A stretch of DNA of 64,000 bases from positions 16,386-80,385 of the forward strand of contig NZ_JAEK01000021.1 of NCBI RefSeq assembly GCF_000518865.1, written 5' to 3'. Position numbers and translations under genes: made by a program. Position 1 is the stretch's first letter, and every line of letters starts with the position of its first letter. Of this stretch, positions 56,040-64,000 are shown piece by piece. The notes beneath the pieces are model-generated. The model was not told the origin of the DNA and did not search any database. It saw only the letters and a program-made list of their open reading frames with translations. The stretch is from Bacillus sp. J37. Lineage in GTDB: Bacteria; Bacillota; Bacilli; Bacillales; Bacillaceae.

Positions 56040-57527
56040 TTATCTTCTCCAAATCGCTTCATTCCACTTTAATTCATTGCGGAACTGTCTCACATTTGTA
56101 TCTTTGTCGATGACAACCACTTCGATTTTTGCCATATCAGCAAAGTCGTATAATTGTTCAGTTGTTACTTCAAAAGAGAATACTGTATGATGTGCTCCGC
56201 CAGCATAGATCCAAGCTTCTGTCGCTTCACTTAAAGATGGCTGCGGCTTCCACAATACTTTTGCTACCGGTAAATTTGGTGTCTCAATAGTAGGTTGTTC
56301 AGCTTTCACTTCATTAATAACAAGACGATATCTTCCACCTAATTCGATAAGAGAGGCATTTAGAGCATCTCCACCTTTGCCATCAAATACTAGACGTGCA
56401 GGATCTTCTTTACCGCCGATACCAAGAGGATTTACCACAATCTTAGGTTTTGTCGCAGAGACCGTTGGACAGATTTCAAGCATATGTGAACCAAGAACCA
56501 TTTCGTTACCAGGCTCTAAGTGGTACGTATAATCCTCCATGAAAGAAGTTCCTTTGTTACCGGAAATAATTTTCATTAGGCGTAATAATGCAGCTGTTCT
56601 CCAGTCACCTTCACCTGCAAATCCATATCCTTCTGCCATTAAACGTTGTGAAGCTAATCCCGGAAGTTGTTTCATGCCATGTAAATCTTCAAAATTTGTC
56701 GTGAATGCGCTGTAATTTCCTTTAGACAAGAATGCTTTTAATCCTAACTCAGTACGTCCTTGCTCAAGAATTGCGTCCCTAACCGCTCCCGGCTCACTCG
56801 CTTCTGCTGGTAGCTCGTATAATTCACTATACTCTTTATAAAGTGCATCTAACTGATCATCTGTTACTTTGTTCATTTCTTCAACAAGATCACCAATGCC
56901 ATAATAATCTACTGTCCATCCAAACTTAATTTGAGCTTCAACTTTATCTCCGTCTGTTACGGCAACGTTTCTCATGTTATCACCAAAGCGAGCGACACGA
57001 ATATTTGGACCCTCTGTTACACCAACAGCTGTTTTCATCCAGCTACCTAATTTTGTTGTGACATCTTTGCTTTGCCAATGTCCAACAATTACTTTTCTTG
57101 ACACATCCATACGAGTTCCAATAAAACCGTACTCTCTATCACCATGAGCTGCTTGGTTTAAGTTCATAAAGTCCATGTCGATATCGCTCCATGGGATATC
57201 ACGGTTATGTTGGGTATGAAGGTGAAGCAATGGTTTTTGCAGAGCCGTTAGTCCTGCGATCCACATTTTAGCTGGTGAGAATGTGTGCATCCACGTAATA
57301 ATCCCTGCACAATTTTCATTTGTATTTGCTTCAAATGCCAGATTTCTAATTTCCTCTGCCGTCTTAACAACAGACTTGAATACGATATTAAAAGGAAGAT
57401 TTCCTTCTTTATTTAACCCGTCTACAACTTCCTGCGAGTTGTTGGCCACTTGACGTAATGGTTCTTCTCCGTATAAGTTTTGACTACCTGTAACAAACCA
57501 AAATTCATAAGGTCTTGTTTTTAACAT
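56040..57527 (-). CDS. araA: L-arabinose isomerase
   Basis: This 495-residue cytoplasmic enzyme converts L-arabinose to L-ribulose with Mn2+. The opening MLKTRPYEFWFVTGSQNLYG is the standard AraA start. Catalytic Glu and His residues lie in EGDWRTAALLR, EDYTYHLEPGNEMVLGSHM and AGGAHHTVFS. The frame reaches 57578, but GGAGG seven bases before ATG 57527 and homologue length fix the start. It follows araD after 54 bases under the AraR-controlled promoter at 58305-58365. Confidence 0.95.
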   Translation of the reverse strand: MLKTRPYEFWFVTGSQNLYGEEPLRQVANNSQEVVDGLNKEGNLPFNIVFKSVVKTAEEIRNLAFEANTNENCAGIITWMHTFSPAKMWIAGLTALQKPLLHLHTQHNRDIPWSDIDMDFMNLNQAAHGDREYGFIGTRMDVSRKVIVGHWQSKDVTTKLGSWMKTAVGVTEGPNIRVARFGDNMRNVAVTDGDKVEAQIKFGWTVDYYGIGDLVEEMNKVTDDQLDALYKEYSELYELPAEASEPGAVRDAILEQGRTELGLKAFLSKGNYSAFTTNFEDLHGMKQLPGLASQRLMAEGYGFAGEGDWRTAALLRLMKIISGNKGTSFMEDYTYHLEPGNEMVLGSHMLEICPTVSATKPKIVVNPLGIGGKEDPARLVFDGKGGDALNASLIELGGRYRLVINEVKAEQPTIETPNLPVAKVLWKPQPSLSEATEAWIYAGGAHHTVFSFEVTTEQLYDFADMAKIEVVVIDKDTNVRQFRNELKWNEAIWRR

Positions 57528-57581
57528 GTGAATTCCTCCTAGTTTATATAGATTGTTAGATTTATTGTTTAGTAGCATAGC

Positions 57582-58274
57582 TTACTTTTTCTGTCCGTAA
57601 TATGCATTTGCACCATGTTTTCTTAAGTAGTGTTTATCTAATAATGTCTGATCCATAGGCGGAATTTCCGGGTTAATTTGGTATGTGTGGAAATTCATTT
57701 TTGCCACTTCTTCCAAGACAACAGCGTTATGGACTGCTTCACTCGGGTCTTTTCCCCAATTGAATGGAGCATGACTATGAACTAGTACACTAGGAATCTG
57801 TGATGGATCTATGTCTTTAAATGTTTCAACAATCACATTCCCTGTTTCCAATTCGTACTCACCTTGAATCTCTTCTTCTGTCATTCTTCTCGTGCAAGGT
57901 ACAGTACCGTAAAAATAATCCGCTTGCGTTGTCCCTAATGCATGAATAGGTTTACCCGCTTGAGCCCAGCTTGTTGCCCATGGGGAATGGGTATGAACAA
58001 TTCCCCCAATTCCGGGAAAGTTTCGGTAAAGAACCAGATGTGTTGGGGTATCAGATGATGGGTTTAAATTACCTTCTACAATATTCCCCTCTAAATCAAG
58101 TACAACTAAGTCTTCGACTGTCAACTTGTCATATGCAACGCCACTAGGCTTGATTACGACTAGTCCTTCCTCTCGGTCATAACCGCTTACATTTCCCCAC
58201 GTAAACGTTACCAATCCGTACTTCGGTAAAGCCAAATTTGCTTCCAACACTTGCTTCTTCAGGCTTTCTAACAT
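57582..58274 (-). CDS. araD: L-ribulose-5-phosphate 4-epimerase
   Basis: This 230-residue class II aldolase-fold epimerase turns L-ribulose 5-phosphate into D-xylulose 5-phosphate. Zinc ligands lie in [13 protein letters not shown] (two His) and [10 protein letters not shown] (third His), and TFTWGNVSG is the conserved phosphate loop. The distance from AAAGGAG to ATG 58274 is longer than usual, but the N-terminus matches Bacillus AraD. It is first in the araD-araA transcript, downstream of two AraR-like boxes. Confidence 0.94.
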   Translation of the reverse strand: MLESLKKQVLEANLALPKYGLVTFTWGNVSGYDREEGLVVIKPSGVAYDKLTVEDLVVLDLEGNIVEGNLNPSSDTPTHLVLYRNFPGIGGIVHTHSPWATSWAQAGKPIHALGTTQADYFYGTVPCTRRMTEEEIQGEYELETGNVIVETFKDIDPSQIPSVLVHSHAPFNWGKDPSEAVHNAVVLEEVAKMNFHTYQINPEIPPMDQTLLDKHYLRKHGANAYYGQKK

Positions 58275-58304
58275 GAGCTGTTTGGCACTCCTTTCAATTA
58301 TACA

Positions 58305-58320
58305 TTATCTTGTACGCATA
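58305..58320. promoter_or_regulatory. Weaker AraR-like operator before araD
   Basis: ATCTTGTACGCATAAA keeps the TTGTACG half of the AraR consensus ATTTGTACGTACAAAT. It lies 46 bases, a little over four helical turns, from the stronger box at 58351, an arrangement suited to cooperative binding and looping. Confidence 0.5.
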
Positions 58321-58350
58321 AACTTTATCTTATGAGTAAATCATATCGTA

Positions 58351-58365
58351 ATTTGTACGTACAAT
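58351..58365. promoter_or_regulatory. AraR operator before araD
   Basis: ATTTGTACGTACAAT matches the Bacillus AraR operator consensus over 15 bases. AraR, not encoded in this window, releases the site when L-arabinose binds. Confidence 0.8.
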
Positions 58366-58448
58366 CAACAAGAATTTTACTAACTTAGAAACTATCAATC
58401 TTCATATCCCCTGCAAAAGGTACTTGGCTTAGGTAAATTTTTCAACAA

Positions 58449-58475
58449 TCTGCAGGAATAAGCTATCCCTGCAAA
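58449..58475 (-). terminator. Possible terminator after the FGGY kinase gene
   Basis: TGCAGG and CCTGCA with an 11-base loop lie 20 bases after the kinase stop. The tail is not T-rich, so it may be weak. Confidence 0.4.
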
Positions 58476-58494
58476 TTTGTAAATTCATTTCAAT

Positions 58495-60093
58495 TTATTG
58501 AAGATTATCAACTGCAGCTCTTTCAATGACTAGTCCGTTTTTATAACGTTCCATAAATTGCTCAAAGCCTTCTACATCTTTCGGATCTGGAGACACTGTC
58601 TTCACTGATTGATCAACAAATACTTTGTCAGTTAAAAACTCTTCCAAAGACTCCTGTTCCTTTTTGTTTATCATATAAGATCCAAGTAGAGCCATTCCCC
58701 AAGCACCACCCTCTCCTGCCGTTTCCATAACAGACACAGGGACATTAAAAGCAGCTGCCAAGATACTTTGACCAACACCTTCTGTCTTAAACAATCCGCC
58801 ATGACCTAATACTTCATCCAATTTTACGTTTTCTTCATTTAATAGAATATCCATACCTATTTTCATCGCGCCGAATGCTGTAAATAATTGCACGCGCATG
58901 AAATTAGCAAGATTGAAACGACTTCCTGAAGAACGAACAAACAAAGGACGGCCTTCTTCGAAATGGGTCATATGCTCACCTGAAAGATAGCCATATGATA
59001 ATAGGCCACCTCCATCCTGATCTCCTTGAAGGGCTTGTTTAAATAACGTTTCATATATTTTATTCTTGTCACCTTCAATACCCATTGCACCTAAAAATTC
59101 TTCAAATATTCCGATCCATGCATTTAAGTCTGAAGAACAGTTGTTGGAGTGAGCCATCGCTACCAAATTACCTGTAGGTGTTGTGACAAGATCAATTTCA
59201 GGATGTACTTTGGACAAATCTTTTTCGAGTACAACCATGGCAAATGCAGATGTCCCGGCAGAAACATTTCCAGTACGTTTTGCTACACTGTTTGTGGCAA
59301 CCATACCAGTTCCCGCATCACCTTCAGGAGGACAAAGCGGAATACCTGCTTGCAGTTCTCCAGTAACATCGAGAAGCTTGGCTCCTTCTTCTGTTAATAC
59401 GCCAGCATTTTCCCCAGCTAATAAAACATGAGGCAAAATCTCTTCCAGTTTCCAAGATAAATGCTTGTGAGCAACCAATTCATTAAACTGATTGATCATT
59501 GTTTGATTATAATTCTTTGTTTGTAAGTCAATCGGAAAGACACCGGAAGCTTCACCAACACCCAAAACCTTCTGTCCAGTCAATTTCCAGTGAACATAAC
59601 CTGCTAATGTTGTTAAAAAAGATACGTCATTAATATGTTCTTCCTGATTTAAGATCGCTTGATATAAATGAGCAATACTCCATCTTTGAGGAATTTGATA
59701 GTTAAACAGTTCTGTTAATTCCCTCGAAGCATCTCCGGTCATATTGTTACGCCATGTACGGAATGGGACTAAAAGCCTTTCATTTTTGTCAAAAGCCATA
59801 TACCCATGCATCATCGCACTAAATCCAATAGCACCAACTGTTTGTAAAGTGATGCCATACTGTTGCTTTACATCATTAGCCATCTTTTGAAAGCTGTCTT
59901 GAACACCCTTCCAAACTTCCTCTATACTATATGTCCACAGATTATTTACATAACTATTTTCCCATTCATGGCTTCCGGATGCGATTGGTGTATTATCTTC
60001 GCCGATTAGAACTGCTTTAATTCGAGTTGATCCAAGTTCAATACCAAGTACTGTCTTACCGCTTTGAATCGCGCTTTTTACATTAAGACTCAT
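58495..60093 (-). CDS. araB: FGGY-family sugar kinase, probable L-ribulokinase
   Basis: This 532-residue FGGY kinase has the ATPase fold start [17 protein letters not shown], a second phosphate motif [13 protein letters not shown] with [10 protein letters not shown], and [11 protein letters not shown] near the C-terminus. L-ribulokinase is the only arabinose step missing elsewhere, and the gene is controlled by an AraR box, so ribulokinase is the likely role. The sequence differs from the classic Bacillus AraB opening and belongs to another FGGY clade also found in clostridia. GGAGG precedes ATG 60093. Xylulokinase activity cannot be excluded. Confidence 0.8.
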   Translation of the reverse strand: MSLNVKSAIQSGKTVLGIELGSTRIKAVLIGEDNTPIASGSHEWENSYVNNLWTYSIEEVWKGVQDSFQKMANDVKQQYGITLQTVGAIGFSAMMHGYMAFDKNERLLVPFRTWRNNMTGDASRELTELFNYQIPQRWSIAHLYQAILNQEEHINDVSFLTTLAGYVHWKLTGQKVLGVGEASGVFPIDLQTKNYNQTMINQFNELVAHKHLSWKLEEILPHVLLAGENAGVLTEEGAKLLDVTGELQAGIPLCPPEGDAGTGMVATNSVAKRTGNVSAGTSAFAMVVLEKDLSKVHPEIDLVTTPTGNLVAMAHSNNCSSDLNAWIGIFEEFLGAMGIEGDKNKIYETLFKQALQGDQDGGGLLSYGYLSGEHMTHFEEGRPLFVRSSGSRFNLANFMRVQLFTAFGAMKIGMDILLNEENVKLDEVLGHGGLFKTEGVGQSILAAAFNVPVSVMETAGEGGAWGMALLGSYMINKKEQESLEEFLTDKVFVDQSVKTVSPDPKDVEGFEQFMERYKNGLVIERAAVDNLQ

Positions 60094-60135
60094 TCAAAAT
60101 TCCTCCAATACATTATCTTTTTAATGAATCGACTA

Positions 60136-60151
60136 TAGTAACCGCTTACAC
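60136..60151. promoter_or_regulatory. Probable cre before the FGGY kinase gene
   Basis: On the minus strand GTGTAAGCGGTTACTA fits the cre consensus at 14 of 16 positions, about 43 bases upstream of the start. The 361-base gap between 60094 and 60454 also holds AraR boxes and the licH terminator. Confidence 0.5.
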
Positions 60152-60246
60152 AAACCCGAATAAATATTAATAAACAGAATTGTCATTTCCACATCATTAC
60201 TACATCAGTTTTCAAGTTTACTAAGCTCCACTTACAATAATCCAAA

Positions 60247-60262
60247 ACCTTGTGCGTATATA
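60247..60262. promoter_or_regulatory. Weak AraR-like site before the FGGY kinase gene
   Basis: ACCTTGTGCGTATATA keeps part of the AraR consensus, 44 bases from the strong site at 60291, repeating the weak-strong pair seen before araD. Confidence 0.35.
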
Positions 60263-60290
60263 TATGAAATTATAAGTTTATAATACTATA

Positions 60291-60305
60291 ATTGGTACGT
60301 ACAAT
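60291..60305. promoter_or_regulatory. AraR operator before the FGGY kinase gene
   Basis: ATTGGTACGTACAAT differs from the araD operator at one base. It supports joint control of the kinase with araD-araA. Confidence 0.75.
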
Positions 60306-60416
60306 CAACAATGATTTGAATGTATCTTTTTCATGAACCTATAGCAGCACCGATTAAAGGTAGGTTCCAACTATTTTTATTCCAGCTCATACAGTTTATT
60401 TTTCTAAACAGCAAAA

Positions 60417-60440
60417 AAGCCACCTAGAATTAGGCAGCTT
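60417..60440 (-). terminator. Terminator of the licH gene
   Basis: On the minus strand AAGCTGCCTA and TAGGTGGCTT pair over ten positions (two wobble) around a four-base loop, followed by TTTTTTG, shortly after the licH stop at 60455. Confidence 0.75.
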
Positions 60441-60454
60441 CCACAATATATAAC

Positions 60455-61783
60455 TTAAACTTCTACTGTTTCAAAAAACTGTGGTAAATGCTCCTTATGT
60501 GCTTCCATCATTTCATCCAAAATCTGTTTCCCCACTTTATCAGATGGTACTAATGGATTTATTGTCATCGCTAATAACGCTGTATCATAGTTTCCTGTTA
60601 CTGCTGCCTCAGCCGCTACACGTTCAAATGATTTAATTTGCTGGACGAGTCCTCTAACCGCAACAGGTAAATCTCCATTAATGATTGGTTTTGGACCTTC
60701 CTTCGTGATAACACAGCTTACTTCCACTGCAGATCCATAAGGAATACTGGCAATTGCTCCATTATTAATGGTGTTAACAGGCTGAATATCTCGTTTATCG
60801 TTATAAATAGATGAAATTAAACGAACTGCTGCATCACTGTAATATGCTCCGCCTCGTTCTTCCAATTGAGATGGCTTGATGGATAAATTAGGATCTTTGT
60901 ACAGCTCAAACAATTCATCTTCTAATTTTTTCACGACTTCCGCTCTAGTTGTGCCTTCTTTAAAGTTTTTCATCTCTTTTTCCAACATTTCATCACTCTT
61001 ATAATAGTAGAGGTGATATGGACAAGTGAGGGCATTTAATGCACGGATAAATTCCGGCTCCCATCCTTGACCTTCAATGTTTTTAACAAAACTGCTGTTC
61101 TCTGGATTTGATAACAGTTCGATTACTTTCTCTTTCACACTTACTCCGTCCAAGTATACATCCAATCCATATACCATATGATTTAAACCGGCAAAATCAA
61201 TCCGGATACGAGAATGGTCAACATCTAATAGCTTTGCTACTCCCATCTCAATACCGATAGGAACATTACATAAACCTACGATTTTTTTATGATCCGAATA
61301 GCGAAGAACAGCTTCAGTTACCATGCCCGCTGGATTTGTAAAGTTGATCAACCAAGCTTCAGGACATAGTTCCTTCATATCTTTGACAATACCCAAAATA
61401 ACTGGAATTGTACGCAATCCCTTAAAAAGTCCACCAGGCCCATTTGTCTCTTGACCTAACACTCCATGACTCAAAGGAATTCTTTCATCTTTTGCTCTTG
61501 CATCCAGTAACCCTACACGAAATTGAGTTGTTACAAAGTCAGCATCTTTTAATGCCTCTTTTCTATCTAACGTTAAATGAACCTCGGTCGGGAGTCCTGC
61601 CTTTTCGATCATCCTTTTTGCAAGATTCCCTACGATCTCTAACTTTTCTCTCCCTGCTTCTATATCAACCAACCATAATTCCCTTACAGGCAGTTCATCA
61701 TATCTTTTAATAAAGCCTTCTACTAATTCAGGAGTATAACTTGAACCTCCGCCAATCGTTGCGATTTTAATTCCCTTACTCAT
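60455..61783 (-). CDS. licH: GH4 6-phospho-beta-glucosidase
   Basis: This 442-residue GH4 enzyme uses NAD+ and Mn2+ to split 6-phospho-beta-glucosides such as phosphorylated cellobiose. The start KGIKIATIGGGSSYTPELVE is the NAD-binding loop. NFTNPAGMVTEA, VGLCNVPIG (metal Cys) and AGLNHM (metal His) are the active-site motifs. Length and start equal Bacillus LicH. GGAGG lies seven bases before ATG 61783; the upstream ATG 61789 is too close to it. No PTS genes for cellobiose are beside it. A divergent RpiR regulator probably controls it, and a partial cre lies upstream. Confidence 0.9.
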   Translation of the reverse strand: MSKGIKIATIGGGSSYTPELVEGFIKRYDELPVRELWLVDIEAGREKLEIVGNLAKRMIEKAGLPTEVHLTLDRKEALKDADFVTTQFRVGLLDARAKDERIPLSHGVLGQETNGPGGLFKGLRTIPVILGIVKDMKELCPEAWLINFTNPAGMVTEAVLRYSDHKKIVGLCNVPIGIEMGVAKLLDVDHSRIRIDFAGLNHMVYGLDVYLDGVSVKEKVIELLSNPENSSFVKNIEGQGWEPEFIRALNALTCPYHLYYYKSDEMLEKEMKNFKEGTTRAEVVKKLEDELFELYKDPNLSIKPSQLEERGGAYYSDAAVRLISSIYNDKRDIQPVNTINNGAIASIPYGSAVEVSCVITKEGPKPIINGDLPVAVRGLVQQIKSFERVAAEAAVTGNYDTALLAMTINPLVPSDKVGKQILDEMMEAHKEHLPQFFETVEV

Positions 61784-61853
61784 GAACATTCCTCCTAAAA
61801 TAATGAATTTACAAGACCTATTATAGAGAGGATAAAAGGAATACGATATAGTT

Positions 61854-61869
61854 TTGAAAGCGCTAGATT
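61854..61869. promoter_or_regulatory. Weak cre-like site between licH and the RpiR gene
   Basis: TTGAAAGCGCTAGATT keeps the conserved left half of the cre consensus and fits 13 of 16 positions. It lies 70 bases upstream of licH and near the promoter of the divergent regulator. Confidence 0.4.
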
Positions 61870-61967
61870 TGTTTTTCTCCTAAAGGAATTCGTTTCCTAA
61901 AAGTAACACTGTGTTTCTCTTATGAAGTATAATGACAAAAGAAAGTTTACATAAAGGAGAGATGCAT

Positions 61968-62699
61968 TTGTTTACAAATGAAGAAATTGCAACTTTCAAT
62001 GAACTTGAGATGTTGATTTACAAATACGTTATGCAAAATAAAGAAAAAGTGATATATATGCGTATACGAGATCTTGCTGATGAAGCTCATGTTTCCACTT
62101 CTACAATCATGCGTTTTTGCCGGAAAATAAATTGTGAAGGCTTTTCTGAATTTAAAGTAAAACTGAAGTTGGCAATGGATGAAAAAAGTGATATCTCGAT
62201 CAAAAGCGGTCAGTATGTATTAGCGGAGTTTTTTGAGCGCACTCAAAATGAGAAGTTCATCTCTAAGCTGGAGGATGCTGCAGACACCATCTCTAAAGCT
62301 AATCATGTATATTTTATTGGGATCGGCAGTTCAGGGACACTTGCTGAATATGGTGCCAGATACTTCTCGAGCTTAGGTACGTTTTCTACATATTTAAAAG
62401 ATTGGTATACACCTATTCATGCCAATTTGAATAACAGCATTACGATTGCTTTGTCGGTATCCGGGGAAAATGAGTTTACCCTATCTCATATTCATAAATT
62501 AAAAGAAAAGAACAGTAAAATTCTTAGTGTTACAAACAATGCGCAGTCTACAATCGCTAAAATTTCTGATAAAAATGTGTCTTATTATGTGACGGAGGAA
62601 TTTTTTGAGTCTGCTAATATCACGACTCAGATTCCAGTTATTTTTATACTCGAGGAACTTGCTAGAAGGGTCTATGAGAAGAGTCGGAAGTTGGATTGA
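61968..62699 (+). CDS. MurR/RpiR-family regulator
   Basis: This protein of about 243 residues has an N-terminal HTH (YMRIRDLADEAHVSTSTIMR) and a C-terminal SIS sugar-phosphate domain (about 105-230, FIGIGSSGTLAEYGARYFSS). The frame is open to ATG 61932, but a TATAAT -10 box at 61928-61933 and AAAGGAG at 61953-61959 argue for TTG 61968 as the start; ATG 61962 is too close. RpiR proteins sense phosphosugars. The divergent 6-phospho-beta-glucosidase gene is the probable target. Confidence 0.82.
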   Translation: MFTNEEIATFNELEMLIYKYVMQNKEKVIYMRIRDLADEAHVSTSTIMRFCRKINCEGFSEFKVKLKLAMDEKSDISIKSGQYVLAEFFERTQNEKFISKLEDAADTISKANHVYFIGIGSSGTLAEYGARYFSSLGTFSTYLKDWYTPIHANLNNSITIALSVSGENEFTLSHIHKLKEKNSKILSVTNNAQSTIAKISDKNVSYYVTEEFFESANITTQIPVIFILEELARRVYEKSRKLD

Positions 62700-62780
62700 G
62701 TTTTAATAATAATATGAATATGACACATGGTATAAAATCCCTTTTACTACGAAACAATAATTAGCAAAAAAGGTGGAAAT

Positions 62781-62879
62781 ATGGAAGGGTATTCTCATAA
62801 AATACAAAATATGAACGATCAATTAGCAAAATTGCACCAAAGAGGAGCTTGTAAATGGATAAATTCCTACATAATTTAG
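62781..62879 (+). CDS. Possible 32-residue leader peptide
   Basis: ATG 62781 follows AGGTGG at good spacing and opens a 32-codon frame (MEGYSHKIQNMNDQLAKLHQ and on) that runs over the ribosome site and start of the next gene, ending at 62879. The overlap would couple translation of both. No family is recognised, and chance remains possible. Confidence 0.4.
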   Translation: MEGYSHKIQNMNDQLAKLHQRGACKWINSYII

Positions 62880-63331
62880 ACTTAGGAGCAGAAGGTCTTT
62901 GGTTTCCCGTAACAATAAGTATTATATTAGTATCATTCGTTTTATTACTTCCTAAAAAAAATATTTCTTGGAGAGAAATATATATTACTTTTGGTATTGT
63001 AGGACTTGTTACTTGGATTAGCGATGCCATAATTGCCAGAGCATTGGATCTTATAGATTTAGGCGATCCTAATAAAGGTGGAATTGGAGATATTCTCTCG
63101 TATACATTTATACCAACTTCACTTGCCATATTGTTTTTAAATTACTATACAAAAGAAAACAAATGGAAGTTATCTATCCTTTTCTCAGTTATTTCATTTT
63201 TGATAGAAGTTGGAATGGCCTACTTTGGATACATGAAGTACACTGGATGGAGTATGGTTATTTCTCTCGTAGTTTTTATTACTGCCTTTGCTTTCTTTTT
63301 ACCACTTCACTTAAAAATAATAAAAAAATGA
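62855..63331 (+). CDS. Small integral membrane protein, CBO0543-like
   Basis: This 158-residue protein has about five hydrophobic segments (near 17-33, 42-60, 83-98, 105-123 and 131-152) and little else. The N-terminal LGAEGLWFPVTISIILVSF and the FGYMKYTGW stretch near the C-terminus are like the CBO0543 membrane protein family of Firmicutes, whose function is unknown. GAGGAG precedes ATG 62855. Neighbours do not suggest a role. The opposite-strand frame across it is a shadow. Confidence 0.65.
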   Translation: MDKFLHNLDLGAEGLWFPVTISIILVSFVLLLPKKNISWREIYITFGIVGLVTWISDAIIARALDLIDLGDPNKGGIGDILSYTFIPTSLAILFLNYYTKENKWKLSILFSVISFLIEVGMAYFGYMKYTGWSMVISLVVFITAFAFFLPLHLKIIKK

Positions 63332-63443
63332 AGAATAACCAATGTCAGTGTTTGAAGTTTAATGATTAAAAGTAATATGAACGGTTTTTGATAGATTGAC
63401 CTTAATTACCCATTAACAATTTTCCAATATTTTATGTAGGCAA

Positions 63444-63608
63444 TTACCTTACTAGCTTTAGTAATTGAATATTATGTTCATCTTTCGATAATAATTCTCT
63501 TTTTGATAATTCCTGCTCGATTAAAAAAATAAAATATTGATCAAGGTCTAATGAATTAGCTTTTACATAAGAAGATATTAGAATGTCATTACTTAATTTG
63601 TTAAGCAT
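63444..63608 (-). CDS. Sda-like sporulation histidine kinase inhibitor
   Basis: A 54-codon frame starts at ATG 63608 after AGGTGG and ends at TAA 63444. The N-terminal half reads MLNKLSNDILISSYVKANSL followed by DLDQYFIFLIEQELSKREL, matching the Sda pattern (KLSDELLIESYFKA...FIELIENEI-RR). Sda blocks the sporulation kinase KinA when replication is disturbed. The length is a little above the usual 46-52 residues, with a C-terminal extension. It stands alone between the membrane protein gene and the IS21 element. Confidence 0.75.
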   Translation of the reverse strand: MLNKLSNDILISSYVKANSLDLDQYFIFLIEQELSKRELLSKDEHNIQLLKLVR

Positions 63609-63659
63609 TTTTTTCCACCTCATGTACTAATTTTAAATAAGAATTAATTCACCATTTAT

Positions 63660-63740
63660 TTTAATCAACGAAAAACTGTATTTTGCAATAGAAAAGTGCA
63701 GAAAAATGCAAAGAAAAGTACAGAGGTTTGTCACCCGAAT
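63660..63740. mobile_element. Probable end of the IS21-family element
   Basis: Short direct repeats AAAAGTGCAG, AAAAATGCAA and AAAAGTACAG (about 63690-63722) lie just outside the istB stop. Multiple short repeats at the ends are usual for IS21-family transposase binding. The exact terminus cannot be set without the other end. Confidence 0.45.
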
Positions 63741-63749
63741 TACTTTTCT

Positions 63750-64000
63750 TTATTTTCTTTTAGATAATGCATTCGTTAAGCGATAACTCTCTCCTTGATA
63801 CGAGATGATATGTGCATGATGAATCAACCGGTCTACCAATGCTGCGGTCAACCTAGAGTCTGTGAATATCCTGTTCCATTGACTGAACTCTAAATTTGAC
63901 GTGATTATTAAACTTTTTTGCTCGTAGAATTCAGAGATAAGTTGGAAGAGAAGCTCAGATCCCTCTTTACTAAACGGCAGGTAGCCCATTTCATCTAGGA
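63750..64000 (-). CDS. istB: IstB-like ATP-binding helper of an IS21-family element; N-terminus beyond window
   Basis: The frame is open to the right edge and gives the last 83 residues or so of IstB: LDEMGYLPFSKEGSELLFQL (Walker B), SLIITSNLEFSQW (sensor motif), and DRLIHHAHIISYQGESYRL. IstB is the AAA+ partner of the IS21 transposase. The reading frame is intact as far as seen. Confidence 0.88.
   Translation of the reverse strand, partial: LDEMGYLPFSKEGSELLFQLISEFYEQKSLIITSNLEFSQWNRIFTDSRLTAALVDRLIHHAHIISYQGESYRLTNALSKRK

Noticed and set aside
62761..63129. Open frame of 122 codons on the minus strand opposite the small membrane protein gene.
   Set aside because: It is antisense to a frame with a good ribosome site and clear membrane segments, has no ribosome site and no family pattern.

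Overview
The window looks like chromosome from a low-GC, spore-forming member of the Bacillaceae. The evidence is strong GGAGG ribosome sites, TTG and GTG starts, CcpA-type cre sites, AraR-type operators, AraA/AraD resembling the Bacillus enzymes, and two tiny sporulation-regulator genes (Spo0E-like and Sda-like) absent from the supplied gene calls. No rRNA, tRNA, CRISPR or phage genes were seen. Nearly everything serves catabolism of plant-derived aromatics and plant cell-wall sugars.

Region 1 (1-8867) is a nearly complete protocatechuate 2,3-cleavage (pra-type meta-cleavage) pathway. A leftward operon praB-E-G-F-D-C-A runs off the left edge. An IclR-type regulator and the decarboxylase praH are divergent from it. 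The p-hydroxybenzoate hydroxylase praI follows, with every substrate-binding residue of the classical enzyme. Together they take 4-hydroxybenzoate to pyruvate and acetyl-CoA. The spacer upstream of praI is a decayed second copy of the praB promoter/operator region.

Region 2 (9180-15504) is a second leftward aromatic operon: glyoxalase-fold extradiol dioxygenase, alpha/beta hydrolase, FAH-family enzyme, cyclase-family hydrolase, FAD monooxygenase and MFS transporter. Two cre sites flank it. Its substrate is unknown; the enzyme set recalls flavonoid A-ring degradation. A dead IS1182-like element separates it from the sugar genes.

Region 3 (16188-39700) is a glycoside block. It has GH35, a frameshifted GH43, GH3 and a large jelly-roll glycosidase, a GPH-type sugar symporter and AraC regulators. 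At its centre is a predicted C-glycoside deglycosidase: alpha and beta subunits plus a Gfo/Idh/MocA oxidoreductase, with an FAD monooxygenase next to them. An AraC regulator fused to a GH39-like domain that lacks the acid/base glutamate comes next. A second oxidoreductase/isomerase operon contains the coupled Spo0E-like gene. Fragments of a ROK kinase and of a second GH39 module show past rearrangement.

Region 4 (39746-61783) handles arabinan and arabinose. A 2034-residue secreted protein carries two GH43 domains. Next are a YtfQRT/YjfF-like pentose/furanose ABC importer, a YesMN-like two-component system with a degenerate chemoreceptor-like sensor, and araA, araD and an FGGY kinase under paired AraR boxes. 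A LicH-type 6-phospho-beta-glucosidase with a divergent RpiR regulator follows.

Region 5 (61968-64000) has the RpiR regulator, a small membrane protein, the Sda-like gene and the end of an IS21-family element.

Working model (inference): extracellular and intracellular glycosidases strip O-linked sugars, the C-deglycosidase removes C-linked sugars, the monooxygenase and extradiol operon opens the aglycone, and released 4-hydroxybenzoate or protocatechuate enters the pra pathway, all under carbon catabolite control.
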